The notes under the pieces are model-generated. The model did not search any database. It was given only the letters and a program-made list of their open reading frames with translations, and had not been told where the DNA came from. The position numbers were made by a program, and so were the translations under genes. A stretch of 64,000 nucleotides of DNA, taken from assembly GCF_003318235.1 (NCBI RefSeq), contig NZ_QOCG01000009.1:1-64000 (forward strand), given 5' to 3'. This document shows, piece after piece, positions 9,575 to 17,850 of the stretch; position 1 is the stretch's first letter; each line of letters begins with the position of its first letter. The stretch is from Loktanella sp. D2R18 (GTDB lineage: Bacteria; Pseudomonadota; Alphaproteobacteria; Rhodobacterales; Rhodobacteraceae).

Positions 9575-10558
9575 TTAGCCGTTCACATCCACAACAGCCC
9601 GTCCTTTGATTTGACCTTTTAGGATATCGCGCCCCAAGGCAGGTAAATCTGACAGCACCGCCGGAACAATCATCGCCTCTAGTTTTTCCATCGGGAGATC
9701 CTTTGCAATGCGTTCCCACGCGCGCAAACGGTTTTCATAGGGCTGCATCACACTGTCGATCCCCAATAGGTTCACACCGCGCAGCAAAAACGGGATGACC
9801 GTGGCCGGCAAATCCGCCCCACCTGCAAGCCCCACAGCCGCAACCGAGGCACCATATTTCATCTGCCCCAGAACACGTGCAAGCATCGCGCTGCCAACCG
9901 CATCGACACACCCACCCCATGTTTCGGCCTCAAGCGGGCGTTTAGTTGTCTCGTTGATCTCTTCACGTGCAACGATCTGGGTTGCGCCCAAAGAAGTTAG
10001 GTAATCTGCCGTTTCGGGGCGCCCAGTCACCGCCGCGACCTCGTGACCCAACTGCGCAAGAATAGCGGTCGCAACAGACCCGACACCGCCCGCAGCCCCA
10101 GTGACCAAAACGGGTCCATCTTTGATACCATGATCTTCAAGCGCCATAACAGCCAGCATCGCGGTGAAACCGGCAGTCCCAACAGCCATCGCGTGGCGGG
10201 TATCGATGCCCTTGGGTAGTGGCACCAACCAATCCGCTTTGACCCGTGCTTTTTGGGAATAACCGCCCCAATGTGCTTCGCCGACGCGCCAGCCGGTCAA
10301 TACGACCTTATCGCCGGGGGAATACCGCGGGTCGTCTGAACTTGCGACGGTCCCTGCGAAATCGATACCGGGAATATGCGGGTAGTTGCGCACCAGACCA
10401 CCACCAGGGCCGATACACAGCCCATCTTTATAGTTTACCGTCGAATATTCGATATCGACGATCACATCACCCGCAGGCAATCGTGCGATATCAATCTGTT
10501 GAATAGCTGCAGAGGTTTTCCCATCCGCATCTTTTTCGACCATCAAAGCGTTGAACAT
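9575..10558 (-). CDS. acuI: acrylyl-CoA reductase AcuI / YhdH-family quinone oxidoreductase
   Basis: A 327-residue medium-chain dehydrogenase/reductase of the AcuI-YhdH branch, which reduces acrylyl-CoA to propionyl-CoA with NADPH. Seen: substrate-domain motif STVNYKDGL, GIDFAGTV, and the nucleotide-binding VLVTGAAGGVGSVA. In marine Roseobacters AcuI detoxifies acrylate from DMSP breakdown and 3-hydroxypropionate. No dmdA or other DMSP gene lies beside it here, so the physiological role is inferred from the family. It sits 33 bp after the DinB-like gene and 13 bp before photolyase. Confidence 0.85.
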   Translation of the reverse strand: MFNALMVEKDADGKTSAAIQQIDIARLPAGDVIVDIEYSTVNYKDGLCIGPGGGLVRNYPHIPGIDFAGTVASSDDPRYSPGDKVVLTGWRVGEAHWGGYSQKARVKADWLVPLPKGIDTRHAMAVGTAGFTAMLAVMALEDHGIKDGPVLVTGAAGGVGSVATAILAQLGHEVAAVTGRPETADYLTSLGATQIVAREEINETTKRPLEAETWGGCVDAVGSAMLARVLGQMKYGASVAAVGLAGGADLPATVIPFLLRGVNLLGIDSVMQPYENRLRAWERIAKDLPMEKLEAMIVPAVLSDLPALGRDILKGQIKGRAVVDVNG

Positions 10559-10591
10559 CTGTGCCTCCCGATTAGCGTTTTTCGGACTGGA

Positions 10592-11095
10592 TCAGTTTTG
10601 TGGCAAAAAGGGAAGGTCCGTATCGCCGGGTTTTTCACCTGCAGCTGTCAGCATCGCGTGGATTTGACCACGGTGGTGGGTTTGGTGATGAAAAAAGTGC
10701 ATCACACAGATCGCCACAGGCTTTGCAAAATCGCGCTGCATCGATCCCGAATACCAATGCAAATCACCTTCAAGATCAGCGGGTTGGAGCGCGCGCGCCC
10801 AAGTAGATATACGGTCATCCATCTGCGCCCGCTTTGCATCCCAGATATTTACATCGCCGGTAAGCGCGACGCTATGCGGAATGGTAATATCTGTCCCCTG
10901 CCCACCATCAAAACGGCTCATCCAAAGCGTATCCCCCCAGAGTAGATGGTTCAGCGTTCCCACGATGGAACCAAAAAACGCCCCCCGATCAAGCGTTAAC
11001 GCCTCAGATGTCATTGCGGTTACTATTCGACGCTGCCCATCATTTTGCCAACGGTTATACGCGGCCATTGTCCGACAATAATCTACAGTAATCAT
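10592..11095 (-). CDS. DinB family protein (four-helix metal-binding)
   Basis: The 167-residue product has the DinB/YfiT-like four-helix layout. Candidate metal-binding histidines are in LNHLLWGD and in HHQTHHRGQIH near the C-terminus. DinB-fold proteins include thiol-dependent transferases; the name does not imply a DNA polymerase. ATG 11095 (MITVDYCRTMAAYNRWQ) matches the usual family N-terminus, although the frame is open 51 bp further upstream. It appears to head a dinB-acuI-photolyase transcript. Confidence 0.85.
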   Translation of the reverse strand: MITVDYCRTMAAYNRWQNDGQRRIVTAMTSEALTLDRGAFFGSIVGTLNHLLWGDTLWMSRFDGGQGTDITIPHSVALTGDVNIWDAKRAQMDDRISTWARALQPADLEGDLHWYSGSMQRDFAKPVAICVMHFFHHQTHHRGQIHAMLTAAGEKPGDTDLPFLPQN

Positions 11096-11228
11096 GGGTC
11101 CAGCCCCTTTGTCCAAAATGTTAACGCGACTGTGCAGTTGTTTCACGAACTATTCTAGTCAGTTCAGACCAAATCTGCATACTACCGCACCTCTGCGATT
11201 TTTCATTGCCGCTCTCGGTTGAAACGTA

Positions 11229-11248
11229 GGGTGGATCTTGATCCACCC
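11229..11248. repeat. palindrome, 9-bp arms, upstream of copper genes
   Basis: GGGTGGATC-TT-GATCCACCC is a perfect inverted repeat in the spacer between the divergent DinB-like and DUF2946-like genes. It could be an intergenic repeat family member, an operator or a small hairpin. No second copy was noticed in this window. Confidence 0.5.
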
Positions 11249-11283
11249 CTGCGACGGTTTAGCCTTTGTCATCCCGCAAAATT

Positions 11284-11646
11284 ATGCGTAGAAACCGCCG
11301 TATGATCCTGCGTGCGCTTATCAGTGTTACTCTTGCGCTTGCTCTGGCCTTGGTGGGCTTTGGGCACCAATCGGTTGCGCCCACCGATAACGCGCAAGCT
11401 TCGGCCTATGTGCTTGCAGGGGGATCTTGGGCCGATATTTGCGGCGACTCCGGTGATCCGCGCGACGGCGGCACCTCCTATTGTCAGGCCTGTGTTATCT
11501 CCCAGACCTGCGCCATGGGCGCGCCCGCGCAAATGGTGATTGCAGATGCACAAGCGATGCCGCTTAATGTTGCCGCGCCACAAACGCTTAACCGTCTTTC
11601 AACAATTTATTGGGCACATGGTGCACGCGCACCACCTGTGGCGTAG
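11284..11646 (+). CDS. small exported DUF2946-like protein of the copper cluster
   Basis: About 120 residues. A hydrophobic N-terminal segment (ILRALISVTLALALALVGF) indicates export or anchoring. It is followed by a region with ICGDSG and CQACVISQTC, a CxxC-containing pattern like DUF2946 proteins found beside copper genes. Start codon uncertain: ATG 11284, ATG 11302 or TTG 11266 are possible and none has a strong ribosome site. PCu(A)C and SCO follow on the same strand, so a part in periplasmic copper handling is plausible but inferred. Confidence 0.65.
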   Translation: MRRNRRMILRALISVTLALALALVGFGHQSVAPTDNAQASAYVLAGGSWADICGDSGDPRDGGTSYCQACVISQTCAMGAPAQMVIADAQAMPLNVAAPQTLNRLSTIYWAHGARAPPVA

Positions 11647-11718
11647 CTTACCCCATTTCCCAATTCTCCAATACTTGCCCAAAGGTTACCCCCTAAGGCA
11701 CTGATGAAAGACTAAAAA

Positions 11719-12186
11719 ATGAAACTGAATACACTAATCAACGCTGCCATTTTTTCGCTGACCGCCTCTGTTGCGCTGGCCGAATCCGAAATTCACGTGA
11801 TGGACACCATGGTGTTTGAAACCGCCCCAACTGCTATGGCTGGTGGCGGCTTTATGCAGATCATGAACCACGGCGATACCGATGATATGCTGATCGATGT
11901 GCGTGCCGATTATCCGCGCGTCGAAATTCACACCACCGAGTTCGCAGATGGGGTCGCAAAGATGATCCATATCGAAGGCGTCCCCGTACCCGCTGGCGGC
12001 ATGGCCACGCTTGAACCCGGCGGTTTTCACGTCATGTTCATGGGTCTACAGGGCACACCGTTCGTATTGGATGAAATGATCCCCGCGACATTGGTATTTG
12101 AATACGCCGGCGAGGTTGAGGTCATGTTCAAAGTTGTCGCCCGCGGTGAACATGGCAACATGAACCATGGCGAAATGAACCACTAA
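11719..12186 (+). CDS. periplasmic copper chaperone PCu(A)C
   Basis: This 155-residue protein has a signal peptide ending at ALA (residue 21) and the full copper(I) motif H-x10-M-x21-H-x-M at H71, M82, H104 and M106. PCu(A)C delivers copper to the CuA site, or with SCO to other oxidase copper centres, in the periplasm. The C-terminus (HGNMNHGEMNH) is rich in His and Met and could add copper-binding capacity. It lies between the DUF2946-like gene and SCO and is probably co-transcribed with both. Confidence 0.93.
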   Translation: MKLNTLINAAIFSLTASVALAESEIHVMDTMVFETAPTAMAGGGFMQIMNHGDTDDMLIDVRADYPRVEIHTTEFADGVAKMIHIEGVPVPAGGMATLEPGGFHVMFMGLQGTPFVLDEMIPATLVFEYAGEVEVMFKVVARGEHGNMNHGEMNH

Positions 12187-12239
12187 ATCCCTGTGCGTCT
12201 TGTCTCTGGCAAGGCGCACCACCCCATAAGGAGAGAGCA

Positions 12240-12848
12240 ATGAAAGCTGTCATTATTGGATCGGCCACGCTGGCCGTTGCGGCGGGCCTTGGGTTTTACA
12301 CTTGGACTGTATCCCAAAACGCGAACGGGGTGCCTTGCGGGGATACCTCCGTGGCTGGTGCCGCAATTGGTGGGCCGTTTGAACTGGTCTCGGAAACCGG
12401 CGAAACGGTGACCGACATCGATGTCATTACCAAGCCCACTTTGGTTTACTTTGGGTATACCTTTTGCCCTGACGTTTGCCCGCTCGACAGTGCGCGCAAC
12501 GCTGCGGCCGCCTATATACTCGAAGACCAAGGCCACGACATCGGCACTGTCTTTATCACCATCGACCCTGCCCGCGACACGCCGCAAATCGTTGGCGATT
12601 TTGCAGATAATTTCCACGACGATATGATTGGCCTGACAGGCTCAGCGGAACAAGTCGATGCGGCTTCCAAGGCGTACCGGACCTATTACCGCAAGCAAGA
12701 GGGCGACCCCGAATACTATCTGGTCGACCATTCAACCCAGACTTATCTGATGTTCCCCGAAACCGGATTTGCGACCTTCTTTAAGCGCGACCACACGGCC
12801 GAACAGATCGCAGAAACAACTGCCTGCTTTATTGATCAGCTTAGCTAG
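12240..12848 (+). CDS. SCO1/SenC family copper-binding oxidase assembly protein
   Basis: A 202-residue protein with an N-terminal membrane anchor and a thioredoxin-like fold. The copper ligands of the family are present: CPDVCP (C76, C80) and a distal His in LVDHSTQTY (H164). SCO proteins metallate or reduce the CuA site of cytochrome c oxidase. An excellent ribosome site (AAGGAGAGAG) precedes the ATG. It follows PCu(A)C by 53 bp, the classic pairing for oxidase copper insertion. Confidence 0.94.
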   Translation: MKAVIIGSATLAVAAGLGFYTWTVSQNANGVPCGDTSVAGAAIGGPFELVSETGETVTDIDVITKPTLVYFGYTFCPDVCPLDSARNAAAAYILEDQGHDIGTVFITIDPARDTPQIVGDFADNFHDDMIGLTGSAEQVDAASKAYRTYYRKQEGDPEYYLVDHSTQTYLMFPETGFATFFKRDHTAEQIAETTACFIDQLS

Positions 12849-12854
12849 TAAAAT

Positions 12855-12897
12855 CCCCTGCGCCATTTGATCTAGCGCAATAAAAAGGGCGCAGGGG
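12855..12897 (+). terminator. hairpin after SCO gene enclosing the FNR-like box
   Basis: CCCCTGCGCC (12855-12864) and GGCGCAGGGG (12888-12897) are perfect 10-bp arms. A weak T-run follows, so it may terminate the copper operon. The 23-nt loop contains the FNR-like box. An overlap of terminator and activator site would separate the two operons in very little DNA. Confidence 0.5.
12867..12880 (+). promoter_or_regulatory. FNR/FnrL-like binding site upstream of hemN
   Basis: TTGATCTAGCGCAA matches the FNR/FnrL pattern TTGAT-N4-ATCAA in the left half and at the outer CAA of the right half. It lies 35 bp before the hemN start. In Rhodobacter, anaerobic coproporphyrinogen oxidase genes are FnrL targets, which supports the assignment. 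Confidence 0.6.
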
Positions 12898-12914
12898 TTT
12901 GCCATAACCGCGCT

Positions 12915-14264
12915 ATGGAAAATATTGCACGCCTACGCGAACGTGGGCTTTTTGACGCCCGCGTGCCCCGCTACACCAGCTACCCCCCTGCGACCGCGTT
13001 TCACGCGCAGGTCGAATCTGATTTTCAACGCGACTGTTTGGGCCAGCTTGACCCGCACATCCCCGTTTCGGTCTATGTACATATCCCCTTTTGTGAACGT
13101 CTGTGCTGGTTCTGCGCCTGCCGCACCCAAGGGACCAGCACCATCGCGCCTGTCGAAACCTATCTCACCTACCTGAAGGCAGAGCTAGCGTTGCTGCGCG
13201 ATAGCCTGCCTGACGGCCTGCGTATGGGCGAATTACATTGGGGCGGCGGCACGCCAACAATTCTTCCTCCTGACATGATCCGCGCGCTTGCAACGGCCAT
13301 TTTTGATGTGTTCCCTCCGACCGATAATCTGCGGTTTTCGGTCGAGATCGACCCGACCTTGGTTGATGATGCCAAAATCGCGGCCCTTGCCGATATGGGC
13401 ATGACCCGTGCCAGCATTGGCATTCAAGACTTTTCAGCGGACGTGCAGGCCGCGATTGGGCGCGAACAAAGCTTTGAAACCACCCGCGTTTGCGTCGATG
13501 CGCTGCGGGCCGCAGGGATTGGGTCGCTCAATGCGGATCTCGTTTACGGGTTGCCGTTTCAAACCACTGACAAGCTGGCGGATACAATCGAAAAGGTCCG
13601 CGCGCTTGATCCCGACCGGATCGCGCTATTCGGCTATGCGCATGTGCCAAACTTTGCCAAACGGCAAAAACTGATCCCAGAATCCGCCCTGCCCGCCGAA
13701 GAAACCCGCTATTACCTTGCAAAACAGGCCGCGCGAGCCTTTGCGGACATGGGGTATACGGCCATCGGGATCGATCATTTTGGTAAAGCCGACGACAGCC
13801 TGACCCGCGCCCATCATACCGGCCATTTGCGCCGCAATTTTCAAGGCTATACGGATGATGCCTGCCCCACGCTGATTGGTATTGGCGCGTCATCTATTTC
13901 GCAATTTGCGCAGGGCTATGTCCAAAATGCCGCCGCAACCGCCGCCTATACGCAGCGTATCGAATCCGGTGCGCTTGCCGGGCACCGTGGCTATGCAATG
14001 ACCCCAGAGGATCAAACCCGCGCAGCCGCGATCAATATGCTCATGTGCAATTTCGCGATAGATATCCCAAGCCTGAGCACCCGCCCTGGTGGCGCGGCAT
14101 TGGCCCCGATCCACGCCGCCTTATTAGCGGACTTTGCAGGCCATGTTGTCAAAGACGGTGACCACTTGCGGATCACCCCTGAAGGCCGCCCGCTTACCCG
14201 GATCATCGCACGGCGCTACGATGGGTTTAGCGACATCACGGCGCAATATTCTCAAGCATCATAA
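12915..14264 (+). CDS. hemN: oxygen-independent coproporphyrinogen III oxidase (radical SAM)
   Basis: The 449-residue enzyme converts coproporphyrinogen III to protoporphyrinogen IX without oxygen. The radical-SAM cluster motif is at C60, C64 and C67 with the HemN-specific extra C69 (HIPFCERLCWFCACRT). Also present are GGGTPT, ASIGIQDF and NADLVYGLPFQT. The N-terminal RVPRYTSYPPA is diagnostic of true HemN rather than HemW. An FNR-like box sits 35 bp upstream, consistent with low-oxygen induction alongside the oxidase-copper genes. Confidence 0.94.
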   Translation: MENIARLRERGLFDARVPRYTSYPPATAFHAQVESDFQRDCLGQLDPHIPVSVYVHIPFCERLCWFCACRTQGTSTIAPVETYLTYLKAELALLRDSLPDGLRMGELHWGGGTPTILPPDMIRALATAIFDVFPPTDNLRFSVEIDPTLVDDAKIAALADMGMTRASIGIQDFSADVQAAIGREQSFETTRVCVDALRAAGIGSLNADLVYGLPFQTTDKLADTIEKVRALDPDRIALFGYAHVPNFAKRQKLIPESALPAEETRYYLAKQAARAFADMGYTAIGIDHFGKADDSLTRAHHTGHLRRNFQGYTDDACPTLIGIGASSISQFAQGYVQNAAATAAYTQRIESGALAGHRGYAMTPEDQTRAAAINMLMCNFAIDIPSLSTRPGGAALAPIHAALLADFAGHVVKDGDHLRITPEGRPLTRIIARRYDGFSDITAQYSQAS

Positions 14265-14268
14265 TACG

Positions 14269-15123
14269 TTAAAACTCGTAACCTACCGAGGCAGCAATGC
14301 TAAGATTATCCGTGCCACCAATGATCGCAATATCCGTCAAAAGACCCGTTTCGAACGCATAGGTCAACTTCGCTCCCGCCAGCGGACCATCCCCTTGCGT
14401 TTGGCGCAAAAGCCCTGCCAGCGACAAGTGGCTACCCATTGGGATTTGGGCAAATAGCTCTGCGACATGGGGTGCGCCATTCGCATCCCCCGCATAAAGC
14501 CCCAGCCCCACATCCAAATTCCCCATCGTGCGGATCACCTGTGCTTTAGCGTTCCAGCCAATTGCGTCAGCTTCCGAAACGGCCTCAATCCCGAAATCCA
14601 ATTGCCAGTTGGCGCCGGTTTTGCGCCCACCTGCCCCTGCGACAACAATATCTGTGTCAGGCACACCATGCAGCGAAAACGCGATATCGTTGCTTCCGTA
14701 GGTGAAGCCATAGGGTAAAAACTCTGATTCTGTGAAAACGCCGGACGTCGCCCGACTGCGTGTCGTCGAAATCGACTCCAATGCCTGCCGTGGCATCACC
14801 TGCGTCAGGCCAGAAATAGCATATCGATCATAGGCAGGACGCGGAAAGCCAAGTTCGACCTTATGCCCATCCCGCTGCCAGGTCGCTGCGGCATAGGTTT
14901 CATGCAGTCGGCCAACGACACCAAACATCCCTAATTCAGCCCCCCACTGCCCTTCGTGGGCCCTGAGAGTGAAGTCTCCAAATATGTAGCCAGTCGTCAA
15001 TTCGTCAGAGGTTATCGCACCGACAGAAACCCATCCTTCAGCGCTACCTTGGGCCGCCAAAGGTGCAGCGAAGCAATAAAGACTAAAGATCGCGGCGGTT
15101 CCACTGCGGGCGAAAACGAACAT
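14269..15123 (-). CDS. putative outer-membrane beta-barrel protein
   Basis: The 284-residue product has a signal peptide (cleavage likely after APLAAQ) and alternating polar/hydrophobic strands with many Gly, Thr and aromatic residues. It ends in a C-terminal Phe (ASVGYEF), as BAM-inserted barrels do. It resembles small porin-like proteins of Rhodobacteraceae, but no named family is certain. It is convergent with hemN (4 bp between stops). AT-rich DNA upstream probably holds its promoter. Confidence 0.65.
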   Translation of the reverse strand: MFVFARSGTAAIFSLYCFAAPLAAQGSAEGWVSVGAITSDELTTGYIFGDFTLRAHEGQWGAELGMFGVVGRLHETYAAATWQRDGHKVELGFPRPAYDRYAISGLTQVMPRQALESISTTRSRATSGVFTESEFLPYGFTYGSNDIAFSLHGVPDTDIVVAGAGGRKTGANWQLDFGIEAVSEADAIGWNAKAQVIRTMGNLDVGLGLYAGDANGAPHVAELFAQIPMGSHLSLAGLLRQTQGDGPLAGAKLTYAFETGLLTDIAIIGGTDNLSIAASVGYEF

Positions 15124-15329
15124 ACTAAATCACCTAATATACCATATAATCGCCTCTTAATGCTTCGGGTGCGCCCTTGCCAGAGCTTGATCATCAAATT
15201 CTTGTTAACGGCATGTCGCACGCTGCGGCTGCCTAATTCACATGCGCTTTTCTTATCCAATGCCTCTTGCGAAGCCGCCGTTGAGGCCCTATCTGTAGGC
15301 TGTCTTTCGGGACTATGGATATAAACGCG

Positions 15330-15631
15330 CTCGTAATAAGCGGATCGGACCAGGGGGCGGTACCCTGCGTCTCCACCAATCACTCCTGTATCAACTCTCA
15401 TTTGGGGTATGATTTAGGGCACATGGGGACGAAATAGGATCGACGAACGTCTAAAGGGGTTTGCTTTATCTCGGTGAGTTACCACCGTTATCGGTACGAT
15501 AAAGCTAGTTGCAAATGACAACAAAGCACCGATGGCTCTCGCAGCGTAAGCTGTGCGAAATATCGAAAACTTAAGTCCATAGGCTTGCAGTCTATGGCGG
15601 GGTCCGCAGGTACCTGGCAACAGAAACCTGC
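15330..15631 (+). ncRNA. ssrA: tmRNA, circularly permuted two-piece alphaproteobacterial form
   Basis: Acceptor piece first: T-arm CAGGG-GGCGGTA-CCCTG (15351-15367), acceptor strand CGTCTCC, then A and encoded CCA (15376-15378). After a spacer of about 46 nt the coding piece starts with GGGGACG (15425), which pairs with CGTCTCC to close the tRNA-like domain. The tag reading frame at 15511-15549 encodes ANDNKAPMALAA plus a stop. GTCCG (15602-15606) pairs with CGGAC (15346-15350), joining the 3' end of the coding piece to the 5' part of the acceptor piece. A final hairpin, GCAGGT-ACCTGC, lies at 15606-15631. The outer ends are approximate. tmRNA rescues stalled ribosomes and tags the product for proteolysis. 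Confidence 0.94.
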
Positions 15632-15775
15632 ACCTAATCCCTTAATCACACCATGCATTTGTTACCTTGACCCGCTGGCCATGATTGCGCATCAATAGGC
15701 ATGGGGTTTGCGAACACCCCGTAAGGTTTAGGCCAAAGCGTCGCATCCACTGACCCATATTCAGCGAGGATGCAC

Positions 15776-16555
15776 ATGGCTGCTTTCAACGAAATTTCAC
15801 CAGCCAATCTCATGCGTTTGATTGGCACACCGCAATGTCCGGTGCTTATTGACGTCTGTATTGATGCCGATTTTAACGACGCGCCCTATCTTGTGCCAAC
15901 AGCAACGCGTTGGAAACACGGTGATATTGACGGGATCACGGCCCATTTAAAGGGTAAAGACGCGGTCATTATCTGTCAAAAAGGGCAAAAGCTGTCGCAT
16001 GGCGTTGCGGCACGGTTGAGCAGCCTGAATATCAATGCGCAGGTTCTTGCAGGTGGCAATATCGCGTGGTCAGCGGCACAGCTTCCGCGTATTCCCGCCA
16101 CAAAAATCCCTGGATCGCTTTGGGTGACGCGTCACCGGCCCAAGATCGACCGCATTGCGTGCCCTTGGCTGATACGACGATTTATTGACCCCAAAGCCAC
16201 GTTTATGTTCGTGCCTCCCGCCCAGGTCATTGACGTCGCAGATAGGTTTGATGCAACGCCGTTTGATGTCGCCGACACGTTTTGGGGGCACCGCAGTGAT
16301 CGCTGCATCTTTGATACAATTCTTGATGAATGCGCGCTCAGGTCCCTTGCACTTGATACATTGGCTACAGTCGTGCGTGCCGCGGATACGAATAAGCACG
16401 ACATTGCCCCGCAAGCGGCCGGCCTATTGGCGATCTCCGTTGGACTGTCACGTATGTATAAACGTGACGATGCGCAGCTAGATGCAGGCATGGCAATTTA
16501 CGATGCGCTGTACCGTTGGGCGCGCGATGGGCAGGGTGAAGATCATGACAGCTGA
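15776..16555 (+). CDS. chromate resistance protein ChrB-like (rhodanese plus ChrB C-terminal domain)
   Basis: About 259 residues. The N-terminal half is rhodanese-like with an active-site loop beginning at C67 (IICQKGQKLSHG). From about residue 115 the ChrB C-terminal domain follows (WVTRHRPKIDRIACPWLIRR, then DRCIFDTILDE). ChrB proteins regulate or assist chromate efflux; the rhodanese fusion suggests a redox or sulfur role. ATG 15776 is chosen because GCGAGG lies 6 bp upstream, whereas it abuts ATG 15770. It overlaps chrA by 11 bp. Confidence 0.87.
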   Translation: MAAFNEISPANLMRLIGTPQCPVLIDVCIDADFNDAPYLVPTATRWKHGDIDGITAHLKGKDAVIICQKGQKLSHGVAARLSSLNINAQVLAGGNIAWSAAQLPRIPATKIPGSLWVTRHRPKIDRIACPWLIRRFIDPKATFMFVPPAQVIDVADRFDATPFDVADTFWGHRSDRCIFDTILDECALRSLALDTLATVVRAADTNKHDIAPQAAGLLAISVGLSRMYKRDDAQLDAGMAIYDALYRWARDGQGEDHDS

Positions 16556-17786
16556 GCTTATTCGCGTTTTTGGCCGGATCGGGTTTCTTTCATTCGGTGG
16601 GCCTGCCGCACAAATTGCACTGATGCACAAAGAACTGGTCGAAGATCGTCCTTGGTTATCGGAAGACGAATATTTAAAGGCGTTGTCGTTTTGCATGCTC
16701 TTACCTGGCCCCGAAGCAATGCAATTGGCGACATATGCCGGCTGGAAACGCGGTGGCATCGTCGGAGGCCTGATCGGCGGCGGCCTATTTGTTATTCCCG
16801 GCGCATTACTGATCATGTTGCTTGCCCTTGCCTACGGAACTTATGGCAATTTGGCGGTCATCCAAGCACTGTTTTTGGGCGTCAAAGCATGCGTTGTTGT
16901 GATTGTCGTCCAAGCGCTCATCAAAGTTGCAAAGCGCGCATTGGCCCGGCCAATGCATCGGGTCATCGCGATTGGTGCATTTATTGCGCTCTTTCTATTT
17001 AGTATGCCATTTCCACTGGTTGTTTTATGTGCTGGGTTCATCGGGACTATTTCGCGCCCAAAAGCAAAGGCCACCGCAGTAGGCACGCTGCCTAGTATAA
17101 CACGCACACTAAGGACAATTGGCATTGGATGCGCCATTTGGGTCGCACCATTGATCATCTTGGCCGCCGCACATCAACAGTTTTTGCTTGAAATTGGGTT
17201 GTTCTTTTCAAAATTGGCGGTCGTTACATTTGGCGGAGCCTACGCCGTTTTAGCCTATATGACGCAAGAGGTTGTCGTGTCGTATCAGTGGCTAAGCACC
17301 CAACAGATGATGGATGCGCTTGGACTTGCGGAAACCACGCCGGGTCCGCTGATCCTTGTGACGCAGTTTGTGGGCATGATCGCGGGCTTGGCGCAAGGCG
17401 GTATCGGATTGGCGCTTTTGGCGGGTATGCTGACGCTTTGGGTTACCTTTGTGCCCTGCTTTATTTGGATATTCGCAGGCGCGCCTATGATCGATTGGCT
17501 CGATAGCCGCCCACGGTTGCGCGGCGCGCTGTCTGCCATCACCGCAGCTGTTGTCGGTGTCATCGCCAATCTTTCCATATGGTTTGCGATCCATGTATTT
17601 TTTGACAGGGTTGGCACTGTTCACTGGGGGGCAATCACCGTTGTTTCACCCGAATCTAGCACATTACAACCCGCGGCTGTTTTACTTGCATCGCTTGCAG
17701 CCATACTACTACTCTGGCGGAACTGGTCACTGCCACTTGTCTTAGCAATCACCGCTTTTGCCGGGCTCTTCACGCTCGCAAACTGA
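16545..17786 (+). CDS. chrA: chromate efflux transporter ChrA (CHR family)
   Basis: A 413-residue long-chain CHR protein with two homologous halves of five to six helices. The half-signatures are visible: FGRIGFLSFGGPAAQIALMH with LPGPEAMQLATYAGW in the first, and KLAVVTFGGAYAVLAYM with AETTPGPLILVTQFVG in the second. CHR transporters export chromate by proton exchange. The start inside the chrB 3' end (ATG 16545) gives MTAELIRVFGRIGF, the usual family start. A sulfate-type substrate cannot be excluded. Confidence 0.9.
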   Translation: MTAELIRVFGRIGFLSFGGPAAQIALMHKELVEDRPWLSEDEYLKALSFCMLLPGPEAMQLATYAGWKRGGIVGGLIGGGLFVIPGALLIMLLALAYGTYGNLAVIQALFLGVKACVVVIVVQALIKVAKRALARPMHRVIAIGAFIALFLFSMPFPLVVLCAGFIGTISRPKAKATAVGTLPSITRTLRTIGIGCAIWVAPLIILAAAHQQFLLEIGLFFSKLAVVTFGGAYAVLAYMTQEVVVSYQWLSTQQMMDALGLAETTPGPLILVTQFVGMIAGLAQGGIGLALLAGMLTLWVTFVPCFIWIFAGAPMIDWLDSRPRLRGALSAITAAVVGVIANLSIWFAIHVFFDRVGTVHWGAITVVSPESSTLQPAAVLLASLAAILLLWRNWSLPLVLAITAFAGLFTLAN

Positions 17787-17850
17787 TAACGGCTCTTTTC
17801 ACCGGGCGAAAAGCCCGTATGCTAGGGCAATCACAATTGGGGAAGTGACC

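Noticed and set aside
13528..13893. Minus-strand frame in hemN
   Set aside because: Antisense shadow of a conserved radical-SAM enzyme; no ribosome site or family pattern.
15012..15401. Minus-strand frame of 129 codons across the beta-barrel start and the tmRNA
   Set aside because: It overlaps both a better gene and the tmRNA acceptor piece, whose base pairing explains the sequence.
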